Source of the DNA: Lysobacter antibioticus
GTDB lineage: Bacteria; Pseudomonadota; Gammaproteobacteria; Xanthomonadales; Xanthomonadaceae
Direction: 5' to 3'
Length of the DNA stretch: 64,000 nucleotides
NCBI RefSeq assembly: GCF_000731095.1
Contig: NZ_JMTZ01000013.1
Location: forward strand, 1 to 64,000
Shown here one piece after another: positions 1-8,604 of the stretch. Every line of letters starts with the position of its first letter. The first letter of the stretch is position 1. The notes under the pieces were generated by a model. The model saw only the letters and a list, made by a program, of their open reading frames with translations, did no database searches and had not been told where the DNA came from. The translations under genes were made by a program, and so were the position numbers.

Positions 1-39
1 ACGCGGGGATTTTTCATACGGGACATCCCTGTCCCGATG

Positions 40-65
40 AAAAACGGCCCGCATCCTTGCGGGCC
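40..65 (-). terminator. Rho-independent terminator downstream of hda
   Basis: A perfect 8-bp stem (46-53 pairing with 58-65) has a 4-nt loop and is followed on the minus strand by five T residues (40-44). It lies about 220 bp beyond the hda stop codon and is oriented to end the minus-strand operon. Confidence 0.7.
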
Positions 66-111
66 GCCCTCCGGGTCTTCGATTGCCTTCGCTAGTGCCA
101 AGCCGCGCACA

Positions 112-160
112 GCAACGGCAACGGCAACGGCAACGGCAAGGCAAGGCAAGGCAAGGCAAA
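112..160. repeat. Compound microsatellite (CAACGG then GGCAA)
   Basis: About four copies of a 6-bp unit CAACGG run directly into about four copies of a 5-bp unit GGCAA. The stretch lies in the noncoding 3' region between hda and its terminator, so copy-number change there should not alter a protein. Confidence 0.8.
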
Positions 161-287
161 AGCTCGCACACGCGCTCGCTCAGTCGCGATGCAACTTCGC
201 ATGTGATTCAAACGCAACCGCAACCGACAGTGGGTGTCAGGGTCGAGCCGAGAATCCTCGCCGACCACACCCGACCCTAGGCAGCGC

Positions 288-1013
288 CTACTCCGCGCCC
301 AAGGTCTGCCGCAAGAACGGCACCGTGATCCGCCGCTGCGCAGCGAGCGAGGCGCGATCCAATTTGTCGAGCAAGGCGGTCAAACCGCCGAGGTCGCGGT
401 CGACGCGCTTGAGCAGCCAATCCAGCGCGGCTTCGTCCAAGGCCAAACCGCGGCGCTGGGCGCGTTGGCGCAGCACTTCGCCACGGCCGGCGTCGTCGAG
501 CGGGGTCAACACGATGCGGGTGCACTGCGACAGGCGCGAGCGCAGGTCGGGCAGGCTCAACGGAAGTTCGTCGGGGTTGTCGCGCGCGGCATAGATCAAC
601 GACGCGCCGGCGGCGCGCGCGCGGTTGTGGGTGTCGAACAGGGCGATTTCGTCGTCGCGGTTGCCGGCGATCGCTTCGATGCCGTCGAGCGCCAGCAGGT
701 CGTTGCCTTCGAGTGCGTACAAGGCATCGCGCAGACGCCCGGCGGCCGCCATCAAGGGCAGATAGGCGGCGCGACGGCCGGCCGATTCGGCGGCGGCGCA
801 GGCGCCCAGCAGCAGGTGGGTCTTGCCCACCCCGGCCGGGCCGGCCAGATACACCCAGTCGGCGCCGGTCGGGTCGACGTAGCCGGCGGTCTCCTGAGTC
901 TGCGTGGCCAGGGCGCGCAATTGCGCGATCGCGCCTTCGGGCGCGTCGACATAGGTATCCAAACGCTGGTCCGGCGGATAGCGCAGGGCCAGCGGCAACT
1001 GCGGGACGCTCAC
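288..1013 (-). CDS. hda: DnaA regulatory inactivator Hda
   Basis: A DnaA-related AAA+ protein of 241 residues. In the known family it acts with the DNA-loaded beta clamp to stimulate ATP hydrolysis by DnaA and so prevents re-initiation of replication. Visible features are an N-terminal clamp-binding-like segment (QLPLAL), a Walker A motif GPAGVGKTHLL near residue 50, a degenerate Walker B region (LLALDGIEAI), and sensor and lid motifs typical of DnaA domain III. The start is GTG at 1013, which overlaps the stop of the upstream permease gene by 4 bp, so translation is probably coupled. An open frame continues upstream through the permease gene in another register and is not real coding sequence. 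Confidence 0.93.
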   Translation of the reverse strand: MSVPQLPLALRYPPDQRLDTYVDAPEGAIAQLRALATQTQETAGYVDPTGADWVYLAGPAGVGKTHLLLGACAAAESAGRRAAYLPLMAAAGRLRDALYALEGNDLLALDGIEAIAGNRDDEIALFDTHNRARAAGASLIYAARDNPDELPLSLPDLRSRLSQCTRIVLTPLDDAGRGEVLRQRAQRRGLALDEAALDWLLKRVDRDLGGLTALLDKLDRASLAAQRRITVPFLRQTLGAE

Positions 1014-2203
1014 TGCGTTTCGCGCTCCGCGCGGTCGGCCTGCTCCGCGTTGTCCTTCGCCGTGGGCTCGGCCTTCGGCACCACAGGCACGGTCGCCGGG
1101 TCGAGCAGGATGGTCGGGTGGTCGCCTGCATACAGGCGGCTGTGGGTGTAGCGCTCTTGCGCGTAACGCAGCAGCACGTTGGCGACGGCGGCGACCGGCA
1201 GGGCCAGCAGCATGCCGAGGAAACCGAACAGGGTGCCGCCGGCGAGCACGGCGAAGATCACCGCGACCGGATGCAGGCCGATGCGGTCGCCGACCAGCTT
1301 GGGGGTCAGCCAATAGCTTTCGACGACCTGGCCGACACCGAATACCGCCAGCACGCCGGCCACGTATTTCCAGTCGCCGTACTGCACCAGCGCGGCGATC
1401 ACGCCGAGGATGATGCCGCTGGCCGGACCGAGGTAGGGCACGAAGGTCAGCAGGCCGGCGATGATGCCGATCAGGATGCCCAGGTCCAGGCCGACCGCCC
1501 ACAGGCCCAGGCCGTACATCACGCCGAGCGCCAGCATCACCAGGAACTGGCCGCGCAGAAAGGCGCCGAGCACGTCGCTGGACTCCCTGGCCAGGCGGCT
1601 CGCCGTGGCAAGGTGGGCGCGCGGGATCAACGAGGCGACGCGCTCGACCAGCACGTCCCAGTCGCGCAGGAAGAAGAAGGTCAGCACCGGCAGCAGGGCG
1701 ATGTTGGCGATCAGGCCCATGATCGCGAAGCCCGAACGCGACAGATAGCCCAGCAGGGTGGTGGCGACGCCGCCGGCGCGCTCCCAGTTGCTGCGCACCA
1801 GCTCGATCAGATGGTTGAGGTCGAGCCAGTTGCTGATCTCGAAACCGCTGCGCTGCTCCAGCCACGGAATCGCGGTGGCGGTGAACCATTCGCGATAGCG
1901 CGGCAGCGACACGATCAGGGTCGAGATCTGGCGTTCGATCAGCGGCACCAGCAGCACCAGCACCAGGATGACCAGCAGAGCCATCAACCCGAACACCAGC
2001 GACACGGCGACGTTGCGCGAGCGGCCGGTGCGTTCGAGCCGGTCGACCCAGGGGTCGCCGAGCCAGCCGAGCATGGCGGCGATCACGAACGGCGTCAGCA
2101 CCGGTGCGAGCACCCACAGCAGCCAACAGGCGCCGACGCCGAGCGCCGTCCATTGCAGGCGGCGCAGGAACAGGGCGATGTCTTCCAACGGGGCGCGGTC
2201 CAT
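1010..2203 (-). CDS. AI-2E family transporter (PerM-like permease)
   Basis: A 397-residue polytopic inner-membrane protein of the AI-2E/PerM family. It has two N-terminal helices (about 15-55), a soluble segment, then a cluster of helices with the family-typical stretch LGVMYGLGLWAVGLDLGILI and a Gly-rich loop (PYLGPASGIILG). Transported substrates of this family differ between members and are mostly unknown; autoinducer-2 export is only one reported case. The C-terminal 45 residues are charged and probably cytoplasmic. The gene lies 3 bp after the DUF2066 gene and overlaps hda, an arrangement characteristic of xanthomonads. Confidence 0.88.
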   Translation of the reverse strand: MDRAPLEDIALFLRRLQWTALGVGACWLLWVLAPVLTPFVIAAMLGWLGDPWVDRLERTGRSRNVAVSLVFGLMALLVILVLVLLVPLIERQISTLIVSLPRYREWFTATAIPWLEQRSGFEISNWLDLNHLIELVRSNWERAGGVATTLLGYLSRSGFAIMGLIANIALLPVLTFFFLRDWDVLVERVASLIPRAHLATASRLARESSDVLGAFLRGQFLVMLALGVMYGLGLWAVGLDLGILIGIIAGLLTFVPYLGPASGIILGVIAALVQYGDWKYVAGVLAVFGVGQVVESYWLTPKLVGDRIGLHPVAVIFAVLAGGTLFGFLGMLLALPVAAVANVLLRYAQERYTHSRLYAGDHPTILLDPATVPVVPKAEPTAKDNAEQADRAERETQ

Positions 2204-2206
2204 GCG

Positions 2207-3283
2207 TCAGTGCAGCCGGTACACGGGCGGCTGACCTTCAAGGCCTTCCAGCGCTTCGAGGGTATCGCCGCTGTCGGCCATGCGCTTCAGGCCGGACAGG
2301 CCGGAGATCAGGTCGAGATCGAACTCGACGCTGTCGGGCGTGGCACGCACCGGGGTCATCTTGCGGATCACCGCCAGACCCTGCAGGTAGCCGGACAGGC
2401 GGATGTAGTCGTCGGCGCTGTGCAGGTTGGTGAACACCACCCGGTAGACGCCGGCCGGACCGGCCGCGCTGCGCTTGGCGTAGCGCTTCATCAGCGCGTC
2501 GGCCGCGCCGTCGGCGCCGCCGGCCATGACTTTGCGTGCGTCGGGGTCAGTGTTGGACCAACTACCCAGCACCTTGCCGCCGTCGACGAAGGTCCAATCG
2601 CCCTTCCAGCCGCCGGTCTTGACCCGGTAGACCTTGCCGATCAGCTGCATCGGCGGGCTGTAGCGCGACGAGGCGCGGGCCACCGCCGCGGCGTCGCCGC
2701 GCCAGATGGCGCCGACGCTGGCCTGTTCGGCGGCGTTGCCGCTCGGCAGGCCGAGGCGGTAGCCGCGGTCGATGGCGCGGTTCAGCGCCGAACGCGCGGC
2801 GTTGACCTGCGGCAGACCGACCAGGCGCGGGCCGCTACCGTCGTCGATCGCCATCCACAGCACCGGCTTGGGACGCGGCTGCGGCCAGATCGGCAGGCCG
2901 AGGGTCGAGGCCAGGGTCTCGACCTTGGTCTGATCGAAATTGACCACCAGGGTGGTCTGGAAGGTCGGCGCGCCGGTCGAGCGCGACACGCCCTCGTCCT
3001 GACGGTAGTCGTAGCCGGTGACGTAGTCCTTGGCCCGGCGCAGTTCCTGGCCGACGCCCGGCCGGCTGGCCGCGGCGCGGTCGCCGGACATCTTGCCCAG
3101 CACCTGGGCCAGGGCACGCGCCATGGCGCCGTTGCGCTCGGCTTCGCCCTGGCCGTTGACCTGGACCTCGGCCGAGAACGGACCCGCCGCCTCGGCGCGG
3201 TCGCCCTCGACGCGCTGCGCGGCGGCGGCAAAGCTCGCCAGCATCAGCGCTGCGACCACAAAACTCCGGATTGCCCGAACCAT
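2207..3283 (-). CDS. DUF2066 domain-containing exported protein
   Basis: A 358-residue protein with a Sec signal peptide (hydrophobic core FVVAALMLASFAAAA, likely cleavage after residue 20-22) and the DUF2066 region. The domain starts with the segment FSAEVQVNGQGEAERNGAM and continues through the mixed alpha/beta middle. No enzymatic motif is visible and the family has no firmly established function. I chose ATG at 3283 because AAGG lies 6 nt upstream; ATG at 3289 would leave no space for a ribosome site. It is first in the operon with the AI-2E permease and hda. An open frame extends upstream to 3649 but lacks a signal peptide at that end. Confidence 0.85.
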   Translation of the reverse strand: MVRAIRSFVVAALMLASFAAAAQRVEGDRAEAAGPFSAEVQVNGQGEAERNGAMARALAQVLGKMSGDRAAASRPGVGQELRRAKDYVTGYDYRQDEGVSRSTGAPTFQTTLVVNFDQTKVETLASTLGLPIWPQPRPKPVLWMAIDDGSGPRLVGLPQVNAARSALNRAIDRGYRLGLPSGNAAEQASVGAIWRGDAAAVARASSRYSPPMQLIGKVYRVKTGGWKGDWTFVDGGKVLGSWSNTDPDARKVMAGGADGAADALMKRYAKRSAAGPAGVYRVVFTNLHSADDYIRLSGYLQGLAVIRKMTPVRATPDSVEFDLDLISGLSGLKRMADSGDTLEALEGLEGQPPVYRLH

Positions 3284-3552
3284 CGCCATCCTTAACTGTA
3301 TGTAGAAAAACCGGCGTCCCGCCCGCCGTTCCAGTCGCGAGCCGGGCTGCGGGCCCGGCATCGTAGCGCTGGACCCACCACCGCGGGCGAAGGCCGTGCC
3401 CTCGCCCACCCTCGCCTCCTGCTTCGGTCCGGCGGTCGCGGGTGCGCTCCGCCAACGGTGCTCAAGGTCCGAAATGTTGCCGTAGTGGCGCCGGCACGTC
3501 CATTCGCGCGCCTGAACGGACCGGTTCAGGCAACGCCCGCCGGAACCTTGGT

Positions 3553-3640
3553 GGAGGCCATGCCTAGCCTCGGCGGAGGCCCTGCCTAGCCTCGGCGGAG
3601 GCCTAGCGCAGCCTCGGCGGAGGCTCTGCGCGGCCCGGCT
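3553..3640. repeat. Four 22-bp tandem repeats upstream of purM
   Basis: Four consecutive 22-bp units begin GGAGGC and contain GCCTCGGC. The units start at 3553, 3575, 3597 and 3619; the first two differ by one base and the fourth is most diverged. Junctions between units (GCCTCGGCGGAGGC) are self-complementary, so the array could fold into serial small hairpins. Confidence 0.85.
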
Positions 3641-3674
3641 GCAGGGCAAACCGGTTCGGACGCCCCATGGCTGC

Positions 3675-3680
3675 TAAAAT
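3675..3680 (+). promoter_or_regulatory. Candidate -10 box of purM
   Basis: TAAAAT lies 33 bp before the GTG start of purM. No good -35 hexamer is visible at 17 bp, so this is a weak call based on the -10 match and position. Confidence 0.35.
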
Positions 3681-3713
3681 CCCACGTTTCCTTCCGCGAC
3701 CGCCGGGGCCGCC

Positions 3714-4778
3714 GTGACCGCATCTCCTTCCGACACCTCCCCCAAGCCGCTGACCTACCGCGACGCGGGCGTCGACATCGACGCCGGCAACCAAGTCGTC
3801 GAACGCATCAAGCCCTTGGTCAAGCGCAGCTTCCGTCCCGAGGTGATGGGCGGCCTGGGCGGCTTCGGCGCCCTGTTCGATCTGTCCGGCAAGTACCGCG
3901 AGCCGGTCCTGGTCTCGGGCACCGACGGCGTCGGCACCAAGCTCAAGCTCGCCCAGCAGCTCAACCGCCACGACACCATCGGCATCGACCTGGTCGGCAT
4001 GTGCGTCAACGACGTGCTGGTGCAGGGCGCCGAGCCGCTGTTCTTCCTCGATTATTTCGCCACCGGCAAGCTCGATGTCGACACCACCGTGGCCGTGGTC
4101 GGCGGCATCGCCAAGGGCTGCGAGCTCGCCGGCTGCGCCCTGATCGGCGGCGAGACCGCGGAAATGCCCGACATGTACCCGCCGGGCGAATACGACCTGG
4201 CCGGCTTCACCGTCGGCGCGGTCGAGAAGTCGCAGCTGCTCGACGGTGCGCGCGTGCGCCGCGGCGACGTGCTGATCGGCATCGCCTCGAGCGGCCCGCA
4301 CTCCAACGGTTATTCGTTGATCCGCCGCATCTTCGATCGCGCCGGCCGTCCGGGCGACGTCGCCGTCGGCGGCGTACGCCTGATCGACGCGCTGATGGAG
4401 CCGACCGCACTGTACGTCAAGCCGGTGCTGGAACTGCTGCGCGCCAACGGCGGCGAGCACCAGATCCACGCCATGGCCCACATCACCGGCGGCGGCCTGA
4501 CCGAAAACATCATCCGCGTGATCCCCGAAGGCCTCGGCCTGGACATCCGCACCGCCACCTGGACCCTGCCGCCGGTGTTCGACTGGCTGCAGCGCGAAGG
4601 CGCGGTGCCGCGCGAGGAAATGTGGCGCACTTTCAACTGCGGCATCGGCTTCGTGCTGGTGGTGCCGGACGAGGCGGTCGCCGCGACCGAAGCCGACCTG
4701 GCACGCCTGGGCCTGGCGCACTGGCGCATCGGCGAGGTGGTCGCTCATTCCGAAGGCGAGCGCGTGCACATCGGCTGA
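3714..4778 (+). CDS. purM: Phosphoribosylformylglycinamidine cyclo-ligase PurM (AIR synthetase)
   Basis: A 354-residue cytosolic enzyme of de novo purine synthesis. It converts formylglycinamidine ribonucleotide to aminoimidazole ribonucleotide with ATP. Family motifs include [13 protein letters not shown] at the start, [12 protein letters not shown] (about residue 65), the [11 protein letters not shown] loop, [11 protein letters not shown] and HITGGGL. The start is GTG at 3714; there is only a weak GGGG ribosome site. The gene is usually coupled to purN, but here purN lies about 6.8 kb downstream and a terminator follows purM directly. Confidence 0.97.
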   Translation: MTASPSDTSPKPLTYRDAGVDIDAGNQVVERIKPLVKRSFRPEVMGGLGGFGALFDLSGKYREPVLVSGTDGVGTKLKLAQQLNRHDTIGIDLVGMCVNDVLVQGAEPLFFLDYFATGKLDVDTTVAVVGGIAKGCELAGCALIGGETAEMPDMYPPGEYDLAGFTVGAVEKSQLLDGARVRRGDVLIGIASSGPHSNGYSLIRRIFDRAGRPGDVAVGGVRLIDALMEPTALYVKPVLELLRANGGEHQIHAMAHITGGGLTENIIRVIPEGLGLDIRTATWTLPPVFDWLQREGAVPREEMWRTFNCGIGFVLVVPDEAVAATEADLARLGLAHWRIGEVVAHSEGERVHIG

Positions 4779-4804
4779 GCCGCGCACGATCGCGAAAAAT
4801 CGAA

Positions 4805-4831
4805 CGGCGGGCCGCGGCCCGCCGTTTTTTT
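4805..4831 (+). terminator. Rho-independent terminator of purM
   Basis: A perfect GC-rich palindrome (CGGCGGGCC mirrored) at 4805-4824 is followed by seven T residues. It lies 26 bp beyond the purM stop codon. Confidence 0.92.
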
Positions 4832-4879
4832 GCGCACTGCGTTGCGGTTTCTTTCTCTGCGGCGCTCGGGTAGCGTGCG

Positions 4880-5536
4880 ATGCATCTCACTTCGCAGAAC
4901 CCGACCCCGATGACCGCAACGCCGGCAGGACGCATGAGCGTCGCCAAGAAATTCGCCCTGGCCGTCGTGCTGGCGGTGTTCGCGCTGTCCTGGATCGACC
5001 CGAGCAGCCCGTTCGAGCAGGGCATGCACAGCGTGCTGACCGTGGTCGGCCTGCTGTGGCTGTGGCGCCACGACCGCCGCTGGCCGCTGCGCGACGGCCA
5101 CTTCCTCGCCATCTGCGGCTTCATGGTGGCGCACTGCATCGCCGCGCGCTGGCTGTATTCCTACGTGCCCTACGACCAGTGGATTCAGTCGCTGACCGGC
5201 GGCTGGTCGCTGGATCGCGCGCTCGGCTTCGAGCGCAATCATTTCGACCGGCTGATCCATTTCCTCTACGGCGTCTGCTTCGCCCCGGCCGTGCGCGAGT
5301 ACCTGCGCCAGCGCTGGCCGGCGCTGTCGCCGCGCCAGGCCTTCGTGCTCGCGATCGCCGCGATCATGTGCACCAGCCTGATCTACGAGTGGATCGAATG
5401 GGCGATCGCCCTGACCATGTCGCCGGAAGCCGCCGAGTCCTACAACGGCCAGCAAGGCGACGTCTGGGACGCCCACACCGACATGTTTCTTGCGACACTG
5501 GGCGCGCTCGCCGCCTGGCCGCGCGCGCGGCGCTGA
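4880..5536 (+). CDS. DUF2238 inner-membrane protein (YjdF-like)
   Basis: A protein of about 218 residues with five to six hydrophobic helices and the DUF2238 signatures: conserved acidic and His residues in FERNHFDRLIHFLYG, IYEWIEWAIAL and the C-terminal QQGDVWDAHTDM. Family members are 190-215 residues, and no biochemical function is established. The start is uncertain: ATG at 4880 is used, but ATG at 4910 or 4934 (AGGA 4 nt upstream) would fit the family length as well. It is the first gene of the accessory block between purM and purN. Confidence 0.8.
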   Translation: MHLTSQNPTPMTATPAGRMSVAKKFALAVVLAVFALSWIDPSSPFEQGMHSVLTVVGLLWLWRHDRRWPLRDGHFLAICGFMVAHCIAARWLYSYVPYDQWIQSLTGGWSLDRALGFERNHFDRLIHFLYGVCFAPAVREYLRQRWPALSPRQAFVLAIAAIMCTSLIYEWIEWAIALTMSPEAAESYNGQQGDVWDAHTDMFLATLGALAAWPRARR

Positions 5537-5598
5537 AGCCGCCGGCCGGCCGGCGATCGCGCTATTCGATCGGGATCCGACCAAGACCAAGAGAAGCC

Positions 5599-6063
5599 AT
5601 GTCCGAATTCGAGTCCAGGTTCGATCCGGCAACCAGCGCCGACAGCTCCGCCGCCGCGACCGATTCGGCGGATGCCTCGCAACTGCGTACGCTCAGCATC
5701 TTGTATTACGTCCTGGCCGGGCTCAACGCCTTCATGCTGCTGTCGTTCGTCGGCGTCTTCGCCATCATCGTGGCCCTGGCGCCGGCTGGCCCAGCGACTT
5801 CGGAGACCTCGTCGGGCGACTCGACGATGGCGAGCGGCATCGCGTTCGGCCTCATCCTGGCCAGCTTCGTTTTCAGCCTGGCCTGCGCCGGGTTGCAGTT
5901 CATGACGGCGCGGCGTTTGCGCGAACGCCGCAGCCCCCGCTTCTGCCAGATCGTCGCCGGCCTGAGCTGTTTGTCGGTGCCGCTCGGCACCTTGCTCGGT
6001 GTGTTCACCTTCATCGTATTGGCGCGTCCGTCGGTGCAGGCGCAGTTCGCCGCGCGCGATTGA
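5599..6063 (+). CDS. Small membrane protein, tandem paralogue A
   Basis: A 155-residue protein with no recognised named domain. A Ser/Ala/Asp-rich N-terminal 30 residues is followed by the segment DASQLRTLSILYYVLAGLN and three to four hydrophobic helices. It ends in a strongly conserved block (CLSVPLGTLLGVFTFIVLAR) shared with the next gene. ATG at 5599 follows a purine-rich GAGAAG. The similarity to the gene at 6125 shows a tandem duplication. Function is unknown; predicted location is the inner membrane. Confidence 0.75.
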   Translation: MSEFESRFDPATSADSSAAATDSADASQLRTLSILYYVLAGLNAFMLLSFVGVFAIIVALAPAGPATSETSSGDSTMASGIAFGLILASFVFSLACAGLQFMTARRLRERRSPRFCQIVAGLSCLSVPLGTLLGVFTFIVLARPSVQAQFAARD

Positions 6064-6124
6064 TTCGCCCCCGTCGCCGCAAGCCCGGAATGCGGCCGCA
6101 ACCTCCCACCCAGGAAATCCATCC

Positions 6125-6544
6125 ATGAACCAGGTCCCAGCCGCATCGGCGGTCGAAAACCCGCAGGACGCCTCGCAGCTCAAGACGCTGAGCATCCTGC
6201 ACTACGTGTTCGCCGCCCTGTATCTGCTGCCGCTGCTGGTGGCCTTCCTGTACGTCTTCATGGGGGCGGCGATCCTCAACGGCGGCATCCAAAGCCAACC
6301 CGGCGACGAGGTCGGCGGCTATGTCCTGATCGGCTTCGCGGTGGCGTTGTTCCTGGTGGCCATCATCGGCGGCAGCCTGACCTTCATCGCCGCGCGCCGC
6401 CTCGGCCAGCGCCGCAGCCGCACGCTGTGCATGGTCGTCGCCTGCATTTCCTGCCTGTCGGTGCCGCTGGGCACCGCGTTGGGCGTGTTCACCCTGATCG
6501 TGTTGAGCCGGCCTTCGGTGAAGGCGCTGTTCGGCGAACGCTGA
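6125..6544 (+). CDS. Small membrane protein, tandem paralogue B
   Basis: A 139-residue paralogue of the preceding gene, 61 bp downstream. The shared parts are DASQLKTLSILHYVF near residue 15 and CLSVPLGTALGVFTLIVLSR near the end, joined by AARRLGQRRS, which matches TARRLRERRS in copy A. The N-terminal tail is shorter and the middle loop differs. Four hydrophobic helices are plausible. No ribosome site stands out, so translation may depend on the upstream gene. Function unknown. Confidence 0.75.
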   Translation: MNQVPAASAVENPQDASQLKTLSILHYVFAALYLLPLLVAFLYVFMGAAILNGGIQSQPGDEVGGYVLIGFAVALFLVAIIGGSLTFIAARRLGQRRSRTLCMVVACISCLSVPLGTALGVFTLIVLSRPSVKALFGER

Positions 6545-6559
6545 TCGGAAGGTTTCGAC

Positions 6560-6820
6560 ATGGGAGCCGCCATGGTGCGATACAGCGACGGACTCGAAGT
6601 CAGGATCGGCGACCAGGTCCTGTCCTATGAACTCAATCGCGGCAGGATCGTGGCCCTGATCGACCGAGACGAGTACTCGGCGCGGTTCCCGCAAGCCGAG
6701 TGGGCCTACCTGGAACGCGGCGTGCTCGTCGAAACCGACTTCGGCGGGCTGGTGCACTATCCGAACGGCTTCAAGCACGACGAGTTGTCGTTGATCGCCA
6801 GGGCCCCGGACCAGCAATAA
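6560..6820 (+). CDS. Conserved-type small hypothetical protein
   Basis: An 86-residue soluble protein starting 15 bp after paralogue B. It has a beta-rich pattern (VRYSDGLEVRIGDQVLSYELNRGRIVALID) resembling a small SH3-like or KOW-like barrel, but I cannot assign it to a named family. The internal methionine at residue 5 (ATG 6572) is an alternative start. It is probably co-transcribed with the genes on either side. Confidence 0.6.
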   Translation: MGAAMVRYSDGLEVRIGDQVLSYELNRGRIVALIDRDEYSARFPQAEWAYLERGVLVETDFGGLVHYPNGFKHDELSLIARAPDQQ

Positions 6821-6908
6821 GCCGGGCGCATCGTCGGCAGCACGCAACACCATGCAACACATCGACCCGCCCCGGCGGCTCGCGAATTTCATCAGCAGGA
6901 GCGAATCG

Positions 6909-7316
6909 ATGGGCGCTTGGGGCATTAGCACGTTCGACAACGACGATGCGGCGGACTGGCTGGCCGATCTGTCGGACCACCAAAGCCTGGCCTTGGTGCG
7001 CGAGACCATCGCGGCCGCGCTCGAGGCGAACGATTATCTGGAAGCACCGGAAGCCTCGACCGCGTTGGCCGCCTGCGAACTGATCGCCGCCGCGATCGGC
7101 CGCCCCTCGGCCACCGCGCGCAAGCAGGAAACGCTGACCCACTGGATCGCGCACCGCAAGCCTTCGCCGGATGCCGCGCTCATCGCCGATGCGCTGCGCG
7201 CCATCGACCGCGTACTGGGCCCGGAGTCGGAGCTGCGCGAGCTATGGGAAGAGACCGACGATTACGCCGCCTGGCAGGCGGACGTCGTCCAACTGCGTTC
7301 GCGGCTGTCGCACTGA
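6909..7316 (+). CDS. DUF4259 domain-containing protein
   Basis: A 135-residue soluble protein starting with the family hallmark MGAWGISTFDNDDAADWLADL. The rest is helical and acidic. ATG at 6909 is chosen because AGGAG lies upstream at good spacing and the family begins there; an upstream in-frame ATG at 6852 lacks the motif. DUF4259 proteins are widespread and uncharacterised. It is the last gene of the small accessory operon that follows purM. Confidence 0.85.
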   Translation: MGAWGISTFDNDDAADWLADLSDHQSLALVRETIAAALEANDYLEAPEASTALAACELIAAAIGRPSATARKQETLTHWIAHRKPSPDAALIADALRAIDRVLGPESELRELWEETDDYAAWQADVVQLRSRLSH

Positions 7317-8142
7317 GGCATCGCCGTCGGTGGCGGCTCTCACCGGCCTCCGCCTTCCAACCCCGCCCTCGCCCGTCGAGCCACGCACCGATCCAAACGC
7401 GGGCTATGGCGGCCTGACCCGCCATAGCCCGCTGCGTCCAGGGCTATGGCGGCCTGACCCGCCATAGCCCGCTGCGTCCAGCCCGTTGGCTCCCCCGTCG
7501 GACCGATCGCTCCCGCCTGCGCCGCGCGTTGCGCGCAGCGCCAGCGACCGCGCCGGACCGTCCATGGCCGACGCGGGGCGGGCGGCATGTCCCTATGCCT
7601 CATCACCGGCCCGACCGGATCGCTGCCTGCGTTCCCGCCCGTGAGACTCGCCTGGAGTCGCGGGACGTGCACGCGCGATCACGGCGGGCCGCGAAGTTCA
7701 TCGTCACCCATCGTCGCCGGCATCGCCGATCCGCCTCGACCCTGCACCGGCCGATGGATCGGCCGCGTCGGCATGCGAACGGGGACTGAGCGGTACCCGA
7801 TGCGCATGCCGACGCGCCCTCTCGACGCGATCGCGGTGCGTCCTTCCAGTGGACGAGCCCGGCGTTGACCAGGCCGACACCGCGCCGGCGACGTCTCTAT
7901 TTACTGTCGGCGCGCGTCGATTTGCGAGGAACGTTCAGGGACCGAATCGGGACGCGGCGGGAACGTTTCGCGATCGGGGGCGATGCCGAACATGCAGACC
8001 GCCAATGAGGTCACAGTGCAATCGTGTCGCCCGACAAGTTCAAGCCGATTCGTTCCCGCTTTGGTCCCCGATTTGCTTGGACTCGGCTTCGGCGCGTTTC
8101 GTAGGCTGGGCCTCCATCGAGCTTCGCCTACAGGGGGCGGAC
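7317..8142. other. Intergenic region of 826 bp with twin hairpin repeat
   Basis: No convincing gene is visible; short open frames here have unnatural composition and no ribosome sites. The region contains the exact 40-bp duplication at 7401-7480. The remainder is GC-rich and otherwise featureless to the eye. Confidence 0.55.
7401..7480. repeat. Exact 40-bp tandem duplication, each unit with a 12-bp palindrome
   Basis: Two identical 40-bp units (7401-7440 and 7441-7480) each contain GGGCTATGGCGG, a 6-nt loop, and its exact reverse complement. The result is two identical strong hairpins 10 bp apart. They lie about 85 bp beyond the DUF4259 stop. Confidence 0.93.
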
Positions 8143-8604
8143 ATGCGTACGACACTCAAGGGATTCATTCTCGCGGCCGCGTTGCTCAGCACGAGCGCCA
8201 TCGCCCACGACACCGACGGCGCCTGCGCACAGGAAGGCGCACGCATGACCGTGGTCGGCTCGTTCAATTTCAGCTCGCAAGACCTGCTGGAATTCCAACA
8301 GCGCGAACTCGGCGGCGGTATCCGGCTGCCGCCGGGCGGCATGTGTACGCCGAGCAGTTGCGGCATCGTCGACGACCATTGGGCGGTCGCGACCCGCCGT
8401 GCCTTCCAGTACTGCGAGCAGATCGCACCGGGCAGCATCGCCCAGGTAACCTCCCCGGCCACCTACAACGACACCTTGCTGCACCACTCCGCTTACAGCT
8501 TCGGCCCGAACACGCCGAACCTGCAGGGCCTGTGCGTGCGTTGCCAGGTGCTCAGTGGCACGCCGATCAAGCTGACGAAGGCGGCTAACGCGCTGCGGCC
8601 GTAA
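8143..8604 (+). CDS. Secreted hypothetical protein
   Basis: A 153-residue protein with a clear Sec signal peptide (LKGFILAAALLSTSAIAHD, cleavage likely after the Ala near residue 21). The mature part contains six or seven cysteines, among them GMCTPSSCGI and GLCVRCQ, so disulfides in the periplasm or outside the cell are likely. A GGGGGCGG run precedes ATG at 8143. I do not recognise the family. It stands alone between a long noncoding stretch and a repeat element. Confidence 0.7.
   Translation: MRTTLKGFILAAALLSTSAIAHDTDGACAQEGARMTVVGSFNFSSQDLLEFQQRELGGGIRLPPGGMCTPSSCGIVDDHWAVATRRAFQYCEQIAPGSIAQVTSPATYNDTLLHHSAYSFGPNTPNLQGLCVRCQVLSGTPIKLTKAANALRP

Larger units (their letters stand above)
3284..3713. 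other. Divergent intergenic region between DUF2066 gene and purM
   Basis: This 430-bp region holds the promoters for both directions and the four-copy 22-bp repeat at 3553-3640. A -10-like TAAAAT lies at 3675-3680. I see no credible gene. Confidence 0.6.

Noticed and set aside
288-2153. A single 621-residue frame apparently joining hda to an upstream region
   Set aside because: Only its last 241 residues resemble Hda; the rest is the permease gene in another frame, which is itself well supported.
713-3295. A very long plus-strand open frame opposite the hda/AI-2E/DUF2066 genes
   Set aside because: It is the antisense shadow of three well-recognised genes in a high-GC genome; composition is Gln/Arg/Ala/His-rich with no domain.
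3553-3640. 22-bp repeats as a CRISPR array
   Set aside because: Units are directly adjacent with no spacers, and no cas genes are present.
7171-7868. Several short plus-strand frames in the 826-bp gap
   Set aside because: No ribosome sites, unnatural Arg/Pro/Ser composition, and one overlaps the DUF4259 gene and the hairpin repeats.
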